Below, piece by piece: positions 24,726 to 34,822 of a DNA stretch of 38,654 nucleotides. How positions within the stretch are numbered: the stretch's first letter is position 1; each line of letters starts with the position of its first letter. Source of the DNA: Chloroflexota bacterium (GTDB lineage Bacteria > Chloroflexota > Dehalococcoidia > UBA2247 > RBG-13-53-26). The notes beneath the pieces were generated by a model. The model worked only from the letters and a program-made list of their open reading frames with translations. It did not search any database and was not told the origin of the DNA. A program made the position numbers and the translations under genes. The stretch spans positions 1-38,654 of the forward strand of contig JAPLHP010000012.1 in assembly GCA_026389585.1 (NCBI GenBank), written 5' to 3'.

Positions 24726-25853
24726 GTGTCATGACAGGCGTTCAAGTGACAATAACATCTCATCTGGGGATTTGGTCCATTGAAACCGCTTGCCTTCCCG
24801 ATTGAACTTCTCGACAAAAGCCAGAAGCCTGGCCACCAGGTCTGACTTAGAGGGAAAGATGCCGCGGGCCACCACTTTGGTTTGCACCAGGCTGAAGAAA
24901 AGCTCCACCAGGTTGAGCCACGAAGAATAAGTGGGCACGAAATGGAAGAAGACCTGATGATGGGACTCCATCCATAGCTGGACCTTCTTGGATTTGTGGC
25001 TGCTCACGTTGTGCAGCACCACGTGGATGGTCTCCTGTCGATAGTGCTTGACCACCCCATTCAAGAACCGCAGGAAGTCTTCCGAGCGATGTCGGTCCTG
25101 GCATCTGGCCTGCACCTGGGCAGCAGCCACCTCCAGGGCGGCAAATAGTTGAGTGGTGCCGTTGCGCTTGTCCTTCCCTGAGGAAGGATGGGTGCGCCGC
25201 GCTATCTGGTCTGGGCGCCTGAGCAAGGCAGGCTGTGTTCGGTCCAAGGCCTGAACCTGTGTCTTCTCGTCCACGCACAGGACCACCGCATTCTCTGGGG
25301 GAGCGGCATAAAGCCCAATCACATCCATCAGCTTCACTCGAAACTCCGGGTCGTTGGAGCGGGTGAAGGTACCCAACCGGTGGGGGCGCAGGTACGCCTC
25401 CCGCAATATCGCCCTCACAGTCTCACGGCCCACACCTGTGGCTTTGGCCAGGGTGCGAATACTCCAATGCGTCTCGCCTTCCGGAACCCCCGTGCACGCT
25501 ATCTCCACTACCCTGCGCCGGTCTTCCGCTGTGTATTTGATAGGCGTCCGCTTCTTGGCACGGTTCCTGAGCCCCGCCATGCGCTCCAGCGCGAAGCGAT
25601 TACGCCATAACGCCACACTGTGGGATGATAGGCCAACCTCCTCGGCAATTGCCTTGTTCTCCTTCCCTGCGGACGCCAGGAGCACGACCCGTGCCCTCAT
25701 CACCTCACGCTGGGTGGCTGTGCGAGCCTTCAGTCTACGCTCAAGCAAGTTACGCTCCCGGGCAGTCAACAGAATGGCAACAGCTCGTTTGCTCATGCCA
25801 CACAGCATAGCAGACTCACGGCCTTATGGCAAGGCAATCGCCTGTCAGAACAC
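24726..25853 (-). mobile_element. IS630-family insertion sequence, complete, with TA flanks
   Basis: 1128 bp. The left end GTGTCATGACAGGCG and right end (read inward) GTGTTCTGACAGGCG form a 15-bp imperfect inverted repeat with two mismatches. TA lies immediately outside each end (24724-24725 and 25854-25855), as expected for the TA target duplication of IS630/Tc1 elements. One transposase gene fills the element. It sits between tRNA-Ser and the DUF362 gene and disrupts nothing visible. Confidence 0.85.
24729..25808 (-). CDS. IS630-family transposase with a substituted catalytic residue
   Basis: 359 residues. N-terminal helix-turn-helix domain (LTARERNLLERRLKARTATQ; NKAIAEEVGLSSHSVALWRN), winged-helix region (HWSIRTLAKATGVGRETVRA) and DDE domain. 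The first Asp is in VLCVDEKTQVQALDRTQ and the final Glu in SSWLNLVELFF. The second Asp, normally in a VVLDN motif, is His here: IHVVLHNVSSHKS, codon CAC (plus strand 25015-25017 region) instead of GAC. One base change therefore probably inactivated catalysis. The stop codon lies inside the left inverted repeat. Start ATG 25808, or an internal Met (MSKRAVA) four codons later. Confidence 0.9.
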   Translation of the reverse strand: MLCGMSKRAVAILLTARERNLLERRLKARTATQREVMRARVVLLASAGKENKAIAEEVGLSSHSVALWRNRFALERMAGLRNRAKKRTPIKYTAEDRRRVVEIACTGVPEGETHWSIRTLAKATGVGRETVRAILREAYLRPHRLGTFTRSNDPEFRVKLMDVIGLYAAPPENAVVLCVDEKTQVQALDRTQPALLRRPDQIARRTHPSSGKDKRNGTTQLFAALEVAAAQVQARCQDRHRSEDFLRFLNGVVKHYRQETIHVVLHNVSSHKSKKVQLWMESHHQVFFHFVPTYSSWLNLVELFFSLVQTKVVARGIFPSKSDLVARLLAFVEKFNREGKRFQWTKSPDEMLLSLERLS

Positions 25854-26057
25854 TAGTCTGCATAGACACACCGCGCCCCGTACGGTGATATCTTTCATGA
25901 TTCAACGGGCCATCGTTCAGGCACCTTGTTAAATGAGTTGACACGGTCTTCATTGTCGATTGGAGTTTGACTGGTAACGCTTCTTGCAATCCTGAACGAA
26001 GCGAGGATTCTGGGGAACTGTCTGCCATAGTCTGGTAGGGATAACTGAGCACCGTGA

Positions 26058-27152
26058 TTACTTAGCAGTGTCAATCAAACGATAGCCCATACTCCCTAAT
26101 CCCAGTCTCTCGGCCACTCTCAGTTGCACCAGACTATCTACGTTATGCAGCCTGCCCATCTTATCGGGTGGTCTCAGAGACATAAGAGTATGGGACAGAG
26201 GGACCTCATCTATCAGGTCCAGGGAGGCCTTGTCTATACTTATTGGGTCTAAGGAGGCGAGTATACCTATATCTGAAATCAGTGCTTTACCTGCAGGTAC
26301 AGCACAATCACAGCATGGGGTGACATCCTGGATAAAGTTCAGAAAGCCTATTCTACCCCTGAATCTGCGCATTACAGCCGAAGCAGCATGGGCCAGATAT
26401 ACCTGGAACCTCTCCTTGTTAGTCCGCTCCCAGAAGAAAGCGCCCGAATCGCATCCAAAAAGGCAGGTGCTACAGTAGATGCACTTCCCAGGGTCTCGCC
26501 TTGGCTTACCTTCATGCATGTTCAAGGCTTCCGATGGACACACGGCGATGCAAGCCTCACATCCACCACACTTGGACTCGTCAAACAAGACAGGATTTAC
26601 CCTGTGCTGATCTTTCTTCGCCTCCTTAGTAACACAGCCCATGCCAAGATTCTTCACTGCTGCACCAAAGCCAGTGATCATATGACCTTTCGCATGAGAC
26701 AAGACCAGCAGGAAATCAGCATCATAAATCTTAGCCGCTATCTTAACTTCTCTTAATTCACAGCCTTCAATAGCATCACCCACTGAAGCAGGAATACCAT
26801 CGTACCCATCGCTATCGGCTATGACTATGGGTGCCCCAACGCTTTCCTCAACGTAGCCGTTAGACGCTGCCGTTGACAGGTATTTCCTTTTGTTATCTCT
26901 CCCTCCGGGGTAAAGAGCTACAGTATCGGTCACAAATGGCTTTCCGCCTTTCTTCTTCACCAGGTCCACCACCTTCCGCACGAAGATCGGCCTGATGTAG
27001 CTTACATTCCCCAGCTCTCCCATGTGCAGCTTTATGGCTACCGAGCTACCTCCTGGAATATGTTCAATAACCCCTGATTCCCTGCAGAGGTCTTTCATTC
27101 CCGATAGAATGCTCTTCCCCCTGGCATAATCAAAAAAGAATACCTCTGACAT
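26058..27152 (-). CDS. DUF362 domain protein with two 4Fe-4S ferredoxin clusters
   Basis: 364 residues. The N-terminal DUF362 domain shows SEVFFFDYARGKSILSGMKD, VAIKLHMGELGNVSYIRPIF, DSDGYDGIPASVGDAIEG and LVLSHAKGHMITGFGAAVKN. Two [4Fe-4S] motifs follow: CGGCEACIAVCPSEAL and CIYCSTCLFGCDSG. A C-terminal region contains DVTPCCDCAVPAGKAL. It starts three bases after the larC stop, so it is almost certainly translated with the lar genes. Its biochemical role is not known. Position suggests an electron-transfer function in making or using the nickel-pincer cofactor, but that is inference. Confidence 0.83.
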   Translation of the reverse strand: MSEVFFFDYARGKSILSGMKDLCRESGVIEHIPGGSSVAIKLHMGELGNVSYIRPIFVRKVVDLVKKKGGKPFVTDTVALYPGGRDNKRKYLSTAASNGYVEESVGAPIVIADSDGYDGIPASVGDAIEGCELREVKIAAKIYDADFLLVLSHAKGHMITGFGAAVKNLGMGCVTKEAKKDQHRVNPVLFDESKCGGCEACIAVCPSEALNMHEGKPRRDPGKCIYCSTCLFGCDSGAFFWERTNKERFQVYLAHAASAVMRRFRGRIGFLNFIQDVTPCCDCAVPAGKALISDIGILASLDPISIDKASLDLIDEVPLSHTLMSLRPPDKMGRLHNVDSLVQLRVAERLGLGSMGYRLIDTAK

Positions 27153-27155
27153 TCC

Positions 27156-28343
27156 TCACTCCTCAGAAGTACTCAGCCCTTTCCAGGCCTCCTGAACTTC
27201 AGCATAGACCTGGCTGATAGGCACGTTGTGCATTTTCGCTGCCTTCATGCAGTCCTCATACTCCGGAACCATGCTGATTGCAGCGTCACCTCTATGAGCC
27301 ACCTTCACCCGAATCTCGCCATACCTGGTCTTGATAAGTCTGGAGTAACGGGGCAAAGATAGACGCCGCGTTTCGCTCACCCTCACTCCTAAAGTAGTGC
27401 TCTCTGCGAAGATAACTTCGAGCTGCTTCTCAACACCCCCGCCAGCAGCCACCACCGAGAGCATTGTTCCCGGGCGGTTCTTTTTCATCTGCACTGGAGT
27501 GAGGAACACGTCCAGAGCCCCAGTCTGCATAAGCCTCTCCATAATGTGATCATAGAACTGCGGATTCATATCATCGATATTCGTCTCCAGCACCGTAACC
27601 AGCTCAACCATGTAATCCTCAACTTGCTCTGTAGTCTGTCCAACAAAGATGCGCAGAACATTAGGCACATCCAAATCCATTTTGCCAGCCCCGTAGCCCA
27701 CCCCTTCTACTCTCAGGGCAGGCATAGCACCAAAATCGGTGGCTATGCCAGTGATTATCGCCGCCCCGGTGGGTGTAGTCAGTTCGGCCTCCACATCACC
27801 GGCATATACTCGAACTCCCTTCACCAACTCAGCAGTGACAGGTGCTGGGACAGGCAGCCATCCGTGACTACATTGCACCATTCCCCTGCCCAAATTCAAC
27901 GGTGAGCAGCTCACCCCCCCGATATCCATGATCTTCATCCCTACCAGACTGCCAATAACATCGATGATGGTATCAGTTGCACCTACTTCATACAGGTGGC
28001 CCGTATCCACATCACGGCCATGTACCTTAGCCTCTGCTGCCGCCAATCTGGCAAAGACCTGCTTGCCTGCTTTCTTAACCTCTTCATCTATGGAACTCCG
28101 CTCAATGATATTAAAGAGATCATCAAGTGTCCTTGGCTGGTCATCACCCTGAGTAACTACATCCACATACGTAGCCGTGATTCCTCGTTTATTCACCCTT
28201 GCAGCATCTATATGGTATCCCCCCAGAGGTAAGCAGCTCAGCCTCGCTCTCAACTCCTCGATATCCAGCCCCAGGTCTATTAATGCGCCCAGGATCATAT
28301 TCCCGCTGATACCCGAAAAACAGTCAAAGTAGGCTGCTTTCAT
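27156..28343 (-). CDS. larC: nickel insertion protein LarC (pyridinium thiocarboxylate nickel-pincer synthesis)
   Basis: 395 residues from ATG 28343, which overlaps the larB stop by four bases; an in-frame upstream start at 28364 is less likely. The N-terminal LarC1 part shows MKAAYFDCFSGISGNMILGA, and the C-terminal LarC2 part shows LETNIDDMNPQFYDHIMERL, LDVFLTPVQMKKNRPGTMLS and SRLIKTRYGEIRVKVAHRG. LarC inserts Ni into the bis-thiocarboxylated pyridinium mononucleotide using CTP. In Lactobacillus the two parts are joined by ribosomal frameshifting; here they are one frame. No larA is in the window, so the client enzyme is elsewhere. Confidence 0.93.
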   Translation of the reverse strand: MKAAYFDCFSGISGNMILGALIDLGLDIEELRARLSCLPLGGYHIDAARVNKRGITATYVDVVTQGDDQPRTLDDLFNIIERSSIDEEVKKAGKQVFARLAAAEAKVHGRDVDTGHLYEVGATDTIIDVIGSLVGMKIMDIGGVSCSPLNLGRGMVQCSHGWLPVPAPVTAELVKGVRVYAGDVEAELTTPTGAAIITGIATDFGAMPALRVEGVGYGAGKMDLDVPNVLRIFVGQTTEQVEDYMVELVTVLETNIDDMNPQFYDHIMERLMQTGALDVFLTPVQMKKNRPGTMLSVVAAGGGVEKQLEVIFAESTTLGVRVSETRRLSLPRYSRLIKTRYGEIRVKVAHRGDAAISMVPEYEDCMKAAKMHNVPISQVYAEVQEAWKGLSTSEE

Positions 28344-29101
28344 CGCCCTTTCTTCCTCCGCCAATTGATAATACTGGCCATATATCCTGCCCCAAACCCG
28401 TTGTCAATATTGACCACAGCCACCCCGGGAGCACAGGTATTTAGCATACCCAGAAGCGCAGCCAGGCCCTGGAAGCTTGCTCCATACCCAACACTGGTAG
28501 GGACAGCAATGACTGGCTTATCCACCATACCTGAAACAATACTGGCCAGTGCCCCTTCCATGCCTGCTACAGCAATAATCACATTGGCCTTAAGAAGCTC
28601 CCTCTTGTGATCCAGTAGACGATGCAAGCCTGCCACCCCCACATCATAGAGCCGCTCAACGCGATTGCCCATAGCCTCAGCAGTGAAAGCTGCCTCCTCC
28701 GCCACCGGTATATCTGCTGTGCCCGCAGTGACTACTAAAATAAACTCCCCCCTTGAAGTGGCAACTTGCCCTCCTATTACAATCAAATTCGCCAACTGGT
28801 AATAGCAGGCTTCAGGCGCCAATTTTCGAACCGCCGCAAATATCTCAGGGTCAGCCTTGGTTGCCAGAATAGTACCTGTCACCGGCAAGAGGTGTTCTAT
28901 AATCCCTGCCACCTGTTCCACAGTCTTCCCCAGGCAGAGGACTACCTCCGGAAAGCCTTTTCTGAGGGAACGATGGTGATCAAGTTTGGCAAAACCGATA
29001 TCCTCGTAGGGCAAGAACCTGAGTTGATCCAGCGCCTCTTCTACGCCCAAGCTGCCAGACTTCACCTTTTTCAGTAACCGTCGTACCTGCTCAGCATTCA
29101 T
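28340..29101 (-). CDS. larB: pyridinium-3,5-biscarboxylic acid mononucleotide synthase LarB
   Basis: 253 residues. It carboxylates and hydrolyses nicotinic acid adenine dinucleotide, the first step of nickel-pincer cofactor synthesis. The C-terminal PurE-like domain shows ILVVTAGTADIPVAEEAAFT, VAGLHRLLDHKRELL, VAGMEGALASIVSGMVDKPV, PTSVGYGASFQGLAALLGML and NTCAPGVAVVNIDNGFGAG. Cys223 in that last motif corresponds to the Cys that binds the substrate pyridinium covalently in Lactobacillus LarB. ATGA overlaps with larE upstream and larC downstream show a tightly coupled operon. Confidence 0.94.
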   Translation of the reverse strand: MNAEQVRRLLKKVKSGSLGVEEALDQLRFLPYEDIGFAKLDHHRSLRKGFPEVVLCLGKTVEQVAGIIEHLLPVTGTILATKADPEIFAAVRKLAPEACYYQLANLIVIGGQVATSRGEFILVVTAGTADIPVAEEAAFTAEAMGNRVERLYDVGVAGLHRLLDHKRELLKANVIIAVAGMEGALASIVSGMVDKPVIAVPTSVGYGASFQGLAALLGMLNTCAPGVAVVNIDNGFGAGYMASIINWRRKKGR

Positions 29102-29931
29102 AGAGATAATCCTTCATTCATACTGCCGCTATGGTATCCAGCCAGGTCAAGGGTAATATAAACATAACCCAACTCACAGAAACGGTTCAGAATGCGCTGC
29201 CGGTTGAGTTCATTAAGCAAGACGCCCATATCCTGAGGTTCCACCTCGATCCTCGCAGTTTTGCCATAATGGCGAACACGTACCTGGCCGATACCCAGAC
29301 TATGAAGGAAGGTCTCTGCCTCATCTATCATCGCCAAACCTTCCTTAGTAATAGAAGTGCCGTAGGGAAACCGCGAGGCCAGACAGGCAAGGGATGGCTT
29401 ACTCCAATTAGGCAACCCTATCTCCCTTGACAGGAATCTTATCTCCTCCTTGGTGATCTGGGCTTCCTGAAGCGGATGCCGGACCCCTAACCCGGCAGCA
29501 GCGCGTGCACCAGGACGATGGTCACTCAGGTCATCATAGTTTGAACCGTCAACTACATTCTTCATCCCCTGCGCTGTGGCCAACTTCTTAAGCTCACCAA
29601 AAAGCTCCAGCTTGCAATAGTAGCACCGGTCAGGGGTATTGGTCACAAAGACAGGGCTCTCCAGCTCTTTGGTTTCAATAACAAGGTGCTTCACTGAAAG
29701 AGATTCAGCTATCTCCATCGCCTTGACCAGTTCCTGCGAAGGATGGATCGGGGAACTCGCTGTCACAGCCAGCACTTTCTCTCCCAGGACATCCTGACAC
29801 AACTTGAGGAGAAGGGTGCTATCCACCCCACCTGAATATGCCACCACAACGCTTTCTAACTGCGACAACATCTCCTTCAAGTGACATAACTTTTCTTCAG
29901 TGGAAATCATAGTGGCGAGTTCCATTCTCAT
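29098..29931 (-). CDS. larE: ATP-dependent sacrificial sulfur transferase LarE
   Basis: 277 residues. A PP-loop ATPase that adenylates the pyridinium dicarboxylate and donates sulfur from its own cysteine. The PP-loop is AYSGGVDST (residues 31-39); TPDRCYYCKLELFGELK and DGSNYDDLSDHRPGARAA are LarE signatures. Cys183 in KPSLACLASRFPYG is at the position of the sacrificial cysteine of Lactobacillus LarE. Start codons at 29931, 29925 (second Met) or 29910 (MISTEEK) are all possible. First gene of the lar operon. Confidence 0.93.
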   Translation of the reverse strand: MRMELATMISTEEKLCHLKEMLSQLESVVVAYSGGVDSTLLLKLCQDVLGEKVLAVTASSPIHPSQELVKAMEIAESLSVKHLVIETKELESPVFVTNTPDRCYYCKLELFGELKKLATAQGMKNVVDGSNYDDLSDHRPGARAAAGLGVRHPLQEAQITKEEIRFLSREIGLPNWSKPSLACLASRFPYGTSITKEGLAMIDEAETFLHSLGIGQVRVRHYGKTARIEVEPQDMGVLLNELNRQRILNRFCELGYVYITLDLAGYHSGSMNEGLSL

Positions 29932-29945
29932 TGCTTTGCAGGATT

Positions 29946-29985
29946 ATCTCGGATATGTGTACAGGGGATCGACTCTCTCCGAGAT
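29946..29985. promoter_or_regulatory. inverted repeat in the larE leader
   Basis: ATCTCGG (29946-29952) and CCGAGAT (29979-29985) form a 7-bp perfect inverted repeat with 26 nt between the arms. The outer arm overlaps the larE -10 box. It could be an operator or the base of an RNA hairpin at the start of the transcript. No known regulator site was recognised. Confidence 0.35.
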
Positions 29986-30012
29986 TATAAGTCAAAGCAG
30001 AGGGGTACACAA
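29984..30012 (-). promoter_or_regulatory. sigma70-type promoter for the lar operon
   Basis: On the minus strand TTGTGT (30012-30007) and TATAAT (29989-29984) are spaced 17 nt apart, about 53 nt before the larE start. Confidence 0.6.
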
Positions 30013-30165
30013 AAAGCGGCTTCGCGGGCACCGTACCCACAATAATAGACGAATCAGACCGGGTCAGGAGATGATTCTATGTCACAGACATAGGACAGGA
30101 AATATCAGATTCAAATCGGTGGTGAGATAAGCTCGCTTACAACAACAGCCTTGAATAGAAGGTGT

Positions 30166-32091
<1,926 letters not shown>

Positions 32092-32095
32092 CTAT

Positions 32096-32104
32096 ATTAT
32101 ATCA
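32096..32104 (-). promoter_or_regulatory. extended -10 promoter of gyrB
   Basis: The minus strand reads TGATATAAT, a perfect TGnTATAAT extended -10. The expected transcription start falls about four bases before the gyrB ATG at 32085, which would give an almost leaderless mRNA. No -35 box is evident. Confidence 0.5.
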
Positions 32105-32147
32105 TGTCTCTTCATCTATTAGCTAGGGGTAAAAAGACACGATTTTT

Positions 32148-34109
32148 CTAGATTTTCCGCCCAATCTCACTCCCATCGCGTATTGCCTCCACGCCTCTTC
32201 GGGGCTTGAAGGCATCGCCAATCACATATACTTCTCCCACTGTTCCTCGAATCTCCGCCGAAAGCATATCCCCAGGCTTAACGCCACAAGCCAAAACTAT
32301 TGTATCAAAGGCTTCCAATGTCTCCTCACTGCCATTCCGTGATACAACCACCCTGCCCTTAGGCTGGATCCCCTTGACCTTTGTAGATGTGAGCATCTGG
32401 ATGCTCTGTGTTCTTATTCTGTTCATAAGATGCCACCGAACCGTTGCCCCCATGTCAGCCCCAACACGTTTCAGTTGCTCTACCACTACGACCTCTTTCC
32501 CCTTTTGTGCCAAAAATTCAGCCGTCTCTATCCCAGTCATACCTCCTCCAATCACCAACACCCGGCGACCAGCTTCTTGGCCTCGCAGAATATCCCAGGC
32601 GGTAGTTACTTCTTCACAATCAACCCCGGTTATGGCAGGCACAAGAGGCATCGCCCCAGTGGCCACAACCACTACGTCAGGCTTTAACCTTCCCACCATT
32701 TCCAAAGAAACCTTCTTGCCCACATTCCGCTCTACCCCCAGTTTTTCAAGCTGCCAAGACAGATAATCCAAAAGCTTTATATGATCCTGTTTATGCGGAG
32801 GTTTGCTTGCCAGTATCCACTGCCCGCCAGTCTCTTCGTCCTCTTCATACAAACTGACCTCATGCCCCCTCAGAGCAGCAACTCTGGCTGCCTCCAAACC
32901 TGCCAGACCACCACCTATCACCAACACCTTCTTGGAGCGAGAAGCAGGCACAATTCCCATCTCTCTTTCTCTGCCTGCTTCGGGATTAACCGTACAAGTT
33001 ATCGGTTTTATGGCATTACCATCATCTATGCAGACATTGCAGGCAATGCATCTCCTGATTTCCCTGAACTCTCCTCTCAAAGCCTTGTTTGGCAGATCAG
33101 GGTCAGCCAGAAGACCCCTGGCTACAGCTATCAAATCAGCTTTCCCTGACACCAGCACTTCGTCCGCCACCCAGGGGTCGTCAAGCCGACCGGCAACTGC
33201 CACCGGAATCCTAACCACATCCTTGACCCCTTTCGACAGGTTGGCATTGCAGCCGCGCGGTTGATCATAGGGAGGCACGATAACAGGATACGAGCCGTAT
33301 GCCCCCCCTGAAACACCTATAAGATCAGCACCCGCCACCTCCAGTAAGCAAGCAGTGCGCTGTGCCATGTCCAGTGTCACCCCACCAGGTATATAGTCAG
33401 AGCCATTTATCCTGCAACTGACGGGGAAGCCCCTGCCCAACCTTTCCTTGATAAGCCTTACGATATCAACCACAAATCGGGCCCTTCCCTCCACACTGCC
33501 ACCATACTTGTCGCTCCGCTTATTAGTGTGGGGAGAAAGAAAGCTGCTTAACAAATAACCATGGCAGCCATGAAGCTCCACCAGATCAAAACCGGCATCC
33601 CTGGCCCGCCGGGCTGCCCCGGCAAATTTTTCTACCAGATCCTCAACCTCACTCGTGGTCAACTCTTTGGGTACCTCATCATACGGTGACAACGGAATTG
33701 GTGAAGGAGCCACTGGTTTGTAGCCCTTGATTTCTCCACCCTGTCTGCCAAGATGCATCAGTTGGATACCCATCAGAGCACCGTTAGAATGCACCAAGTC
33801 GGTTAATTCCTTCAGCCGAGGGATAACCTGATCATCATATATCCCTAGCTGGATAGGTGACGCCATGCTTATGTCAACAATTCCCGGCGTCAAGACTATG
33901 AGGGCAACGCCTCCCCTGGCACGAGCAGCATAGAAATCCTTCACCCTATCACTAACCCTGCCATCCACCGCCAATCGATCGATCATAGGTGGCATGATTA
34001 TCCTGTTCTTCAGTCTGAGTCTTCCAACCTTGATAGGCGTAAACAGTTTCTGCAATACTCTATCAGAGGACCTTGCAAGGGAATCTGTCTTGTCAATCTT
34101 TCCTGCCAT
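32148..34109 (-). CDS. NADH:flavin oxidoreductase / 2,4-dienoyl-CoA reductase family protein
   Basis: 653 residues. The N-terminal old-yellow-enzyme TIM barrel (FMN) shows LFTPIKVGRLRLKNRIIMPP, FDLVELHGCHGYLLSSFLSP and KRSDKYGGSVEGRARF. A [4Fe-4S] site follows with Cys354, 357, 360 and 372 (CIACNVC...TC). The C-terminal part contains two Rossmann folds: VLVIGGGLAGLEAARVAALR for FAD and VLVIGGGMTGIETAEFLAQK for NAD(P)H. This is the FadH/trimethylamine-dehydrogenase-like architecture used for reduction of enoyl or dienoyl substrates in anaerobes. The substrate is not predictable. It is 53 bases downstream of the hydrolase gene. Confidence 0.9.
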   Translation of the reverse strand: MAGKIDKTDSLARSSDRVLQKLFTPIKVGRLRLKNRIIMPPMIDRLAVDGRVSDRVKDFYAARARGGVALIVLTPGIVDISMASPIQLGIYDDQVIPRLKELTDLVHSNGALMGIQLMHLGRQGGEIKGYKPVAPSPIPLSPYDEVPKELTTSEVEDLVEKFAGAARRARDAGFDLVELHGCHGYLLSSFLSPHTNKRSDKYGGSVEGRARFVVDIVRLIKERLGRGFPVSCRINGSDYIPGGVTLDMAQRTACLLEVAGADLIGVSGGAYGSYPVIVPPYDQPRGCNANLSKGVKDVVRIPVAVAGRLDDPWVADEVLVSGKADLIAVARGLLADPDLPNKALRGEFREIRRCIACNVCIDDGNAIKPITCTVNPEAGREREMGIVPASRSKKVLVIGGGLAGLEAARVAALRGHEVSLYEEDEETGGQWILASKPPHKQDHIKLLDYLSWQLEKLGVERNVGKKVSLEMVGRLKPDVVVVATGAMPLVPAITGVDCEEVTTAWDILRGQEAGRRVLVIGGGMTGIETAEFLAQKGKEVVVVEQLKRVGADMGATVRWHLMNRIRTQSIQMLTSTKVKGIQPKGRVVVSRNGSEETLEAFDTIVLACGVKPGDMLSAEIRGTVGEVYVIGDAFKPRRGVEAIRDGSEIGRKI

Positions 34110-34162
34110 TCAGCTCCTACCGTGTCTTGCTTAACTCAATGAACCGTTCTTATGATGCACTT

Positions 34163-34822
34163 TCAAACCTGCAAAGCTACTTCAAAAAAAGCTGTCACCT
34201 TCCGGCCAACCTCCGCTTCATATCCCCCCCAGAAATGATCGGCTCCAGCAATGACCTCACACTGGCTCAGTCCAGGTAATCCTGCAGTCAAACGCTCTAC
34301 CTTGTGAGATGAAATAAAACCATCCTCGCTGCCACAGAGAAAGAGTTTAGGAACTGCATAACTCTTCAACTGTTCCCACTCTGCGTCCATTAAGAAGGGG
34401 GACACCAGTGCTAAGGCTCGCACTCTCTGCTGTCGCAACGCTACCGGGAGCGCTACCTTGGCCCCGAAGGAATAGCCTGCTAAACCTATCCTGCTTTGAT
34501 CAACCTTGTTCAAAGATTCCAGGAAAGCAAGAGCGGCAACTACATCCTCCTGCTCACCATTACCCTCACCATATTCACCTTCACTCCTGCCAACACCCCG
34601 GAAGTTGAAACGCAAGGCAGCAGTTGAGGCTTCGGCAAGAGCATCACTTATCGCCAAAACTACATTGTTATACATGTCCCCACCATAAAGCGGGTGCGGA
34701 TGGCATACGACTACTGCAGGAAGCGGTGCGTCTCCCTTCGGCAAGTGCAGAATCCCTTCGAACTCCAGACCAACTCCAGAGAACCTTACACAGTCCTGAG
34801 TTACTTTTTTCCTTTCCACCAT
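34163..34822 (-). CDS. alpha/beta hydrolase, dienelactone-hydrolase-like
   Basis: 219 residues. The nucleophile elbow is GYSFGAK (Ser118), with a probable acid in CGSEDGFIS (Asp167) and His196 in AGADHFWGG. The N-terminal VVVCHPHPLYGGDMYNNVV and FNFRGVGRSEG are typical of this small cytosolic hydrolase group. The native substrate is unknown. The assigned start at 34822 overlaps the rarA 3' end by 22 bases. A GTG one codon further on also lies within rarA, so the two genes are translationally coupled either way. Confidence 0.85.
   Translation of the reverse strand: MVERKKVTQDCVRFSGVGLEFEGILHLPKGDAPLPAVVVCHPHPLYGGDMYNNVVLAISDALAEASTAALRFNFRGVGRSEGEYGEGNGEQEDVVAALAFLESLNKVDQSRIGLAGYSFGAKVALPVALRQQRVRALALVSPFLMDAEWEQLKSYAVPKLFLCGSEDGFISSHKVERLTAGLPGLSQCEVIAGADHFWGGYEAEVGRKVTAFFEVALQV

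Noticed and set aside
25856-26057. Small minus-strand reading frame next to the IS630 element (25816-26052)
   Set aside because: It runs across the IS end, has no recognisable content and no ribosome site; the area has only a short AATCCT...AGGATT inverted repeat.
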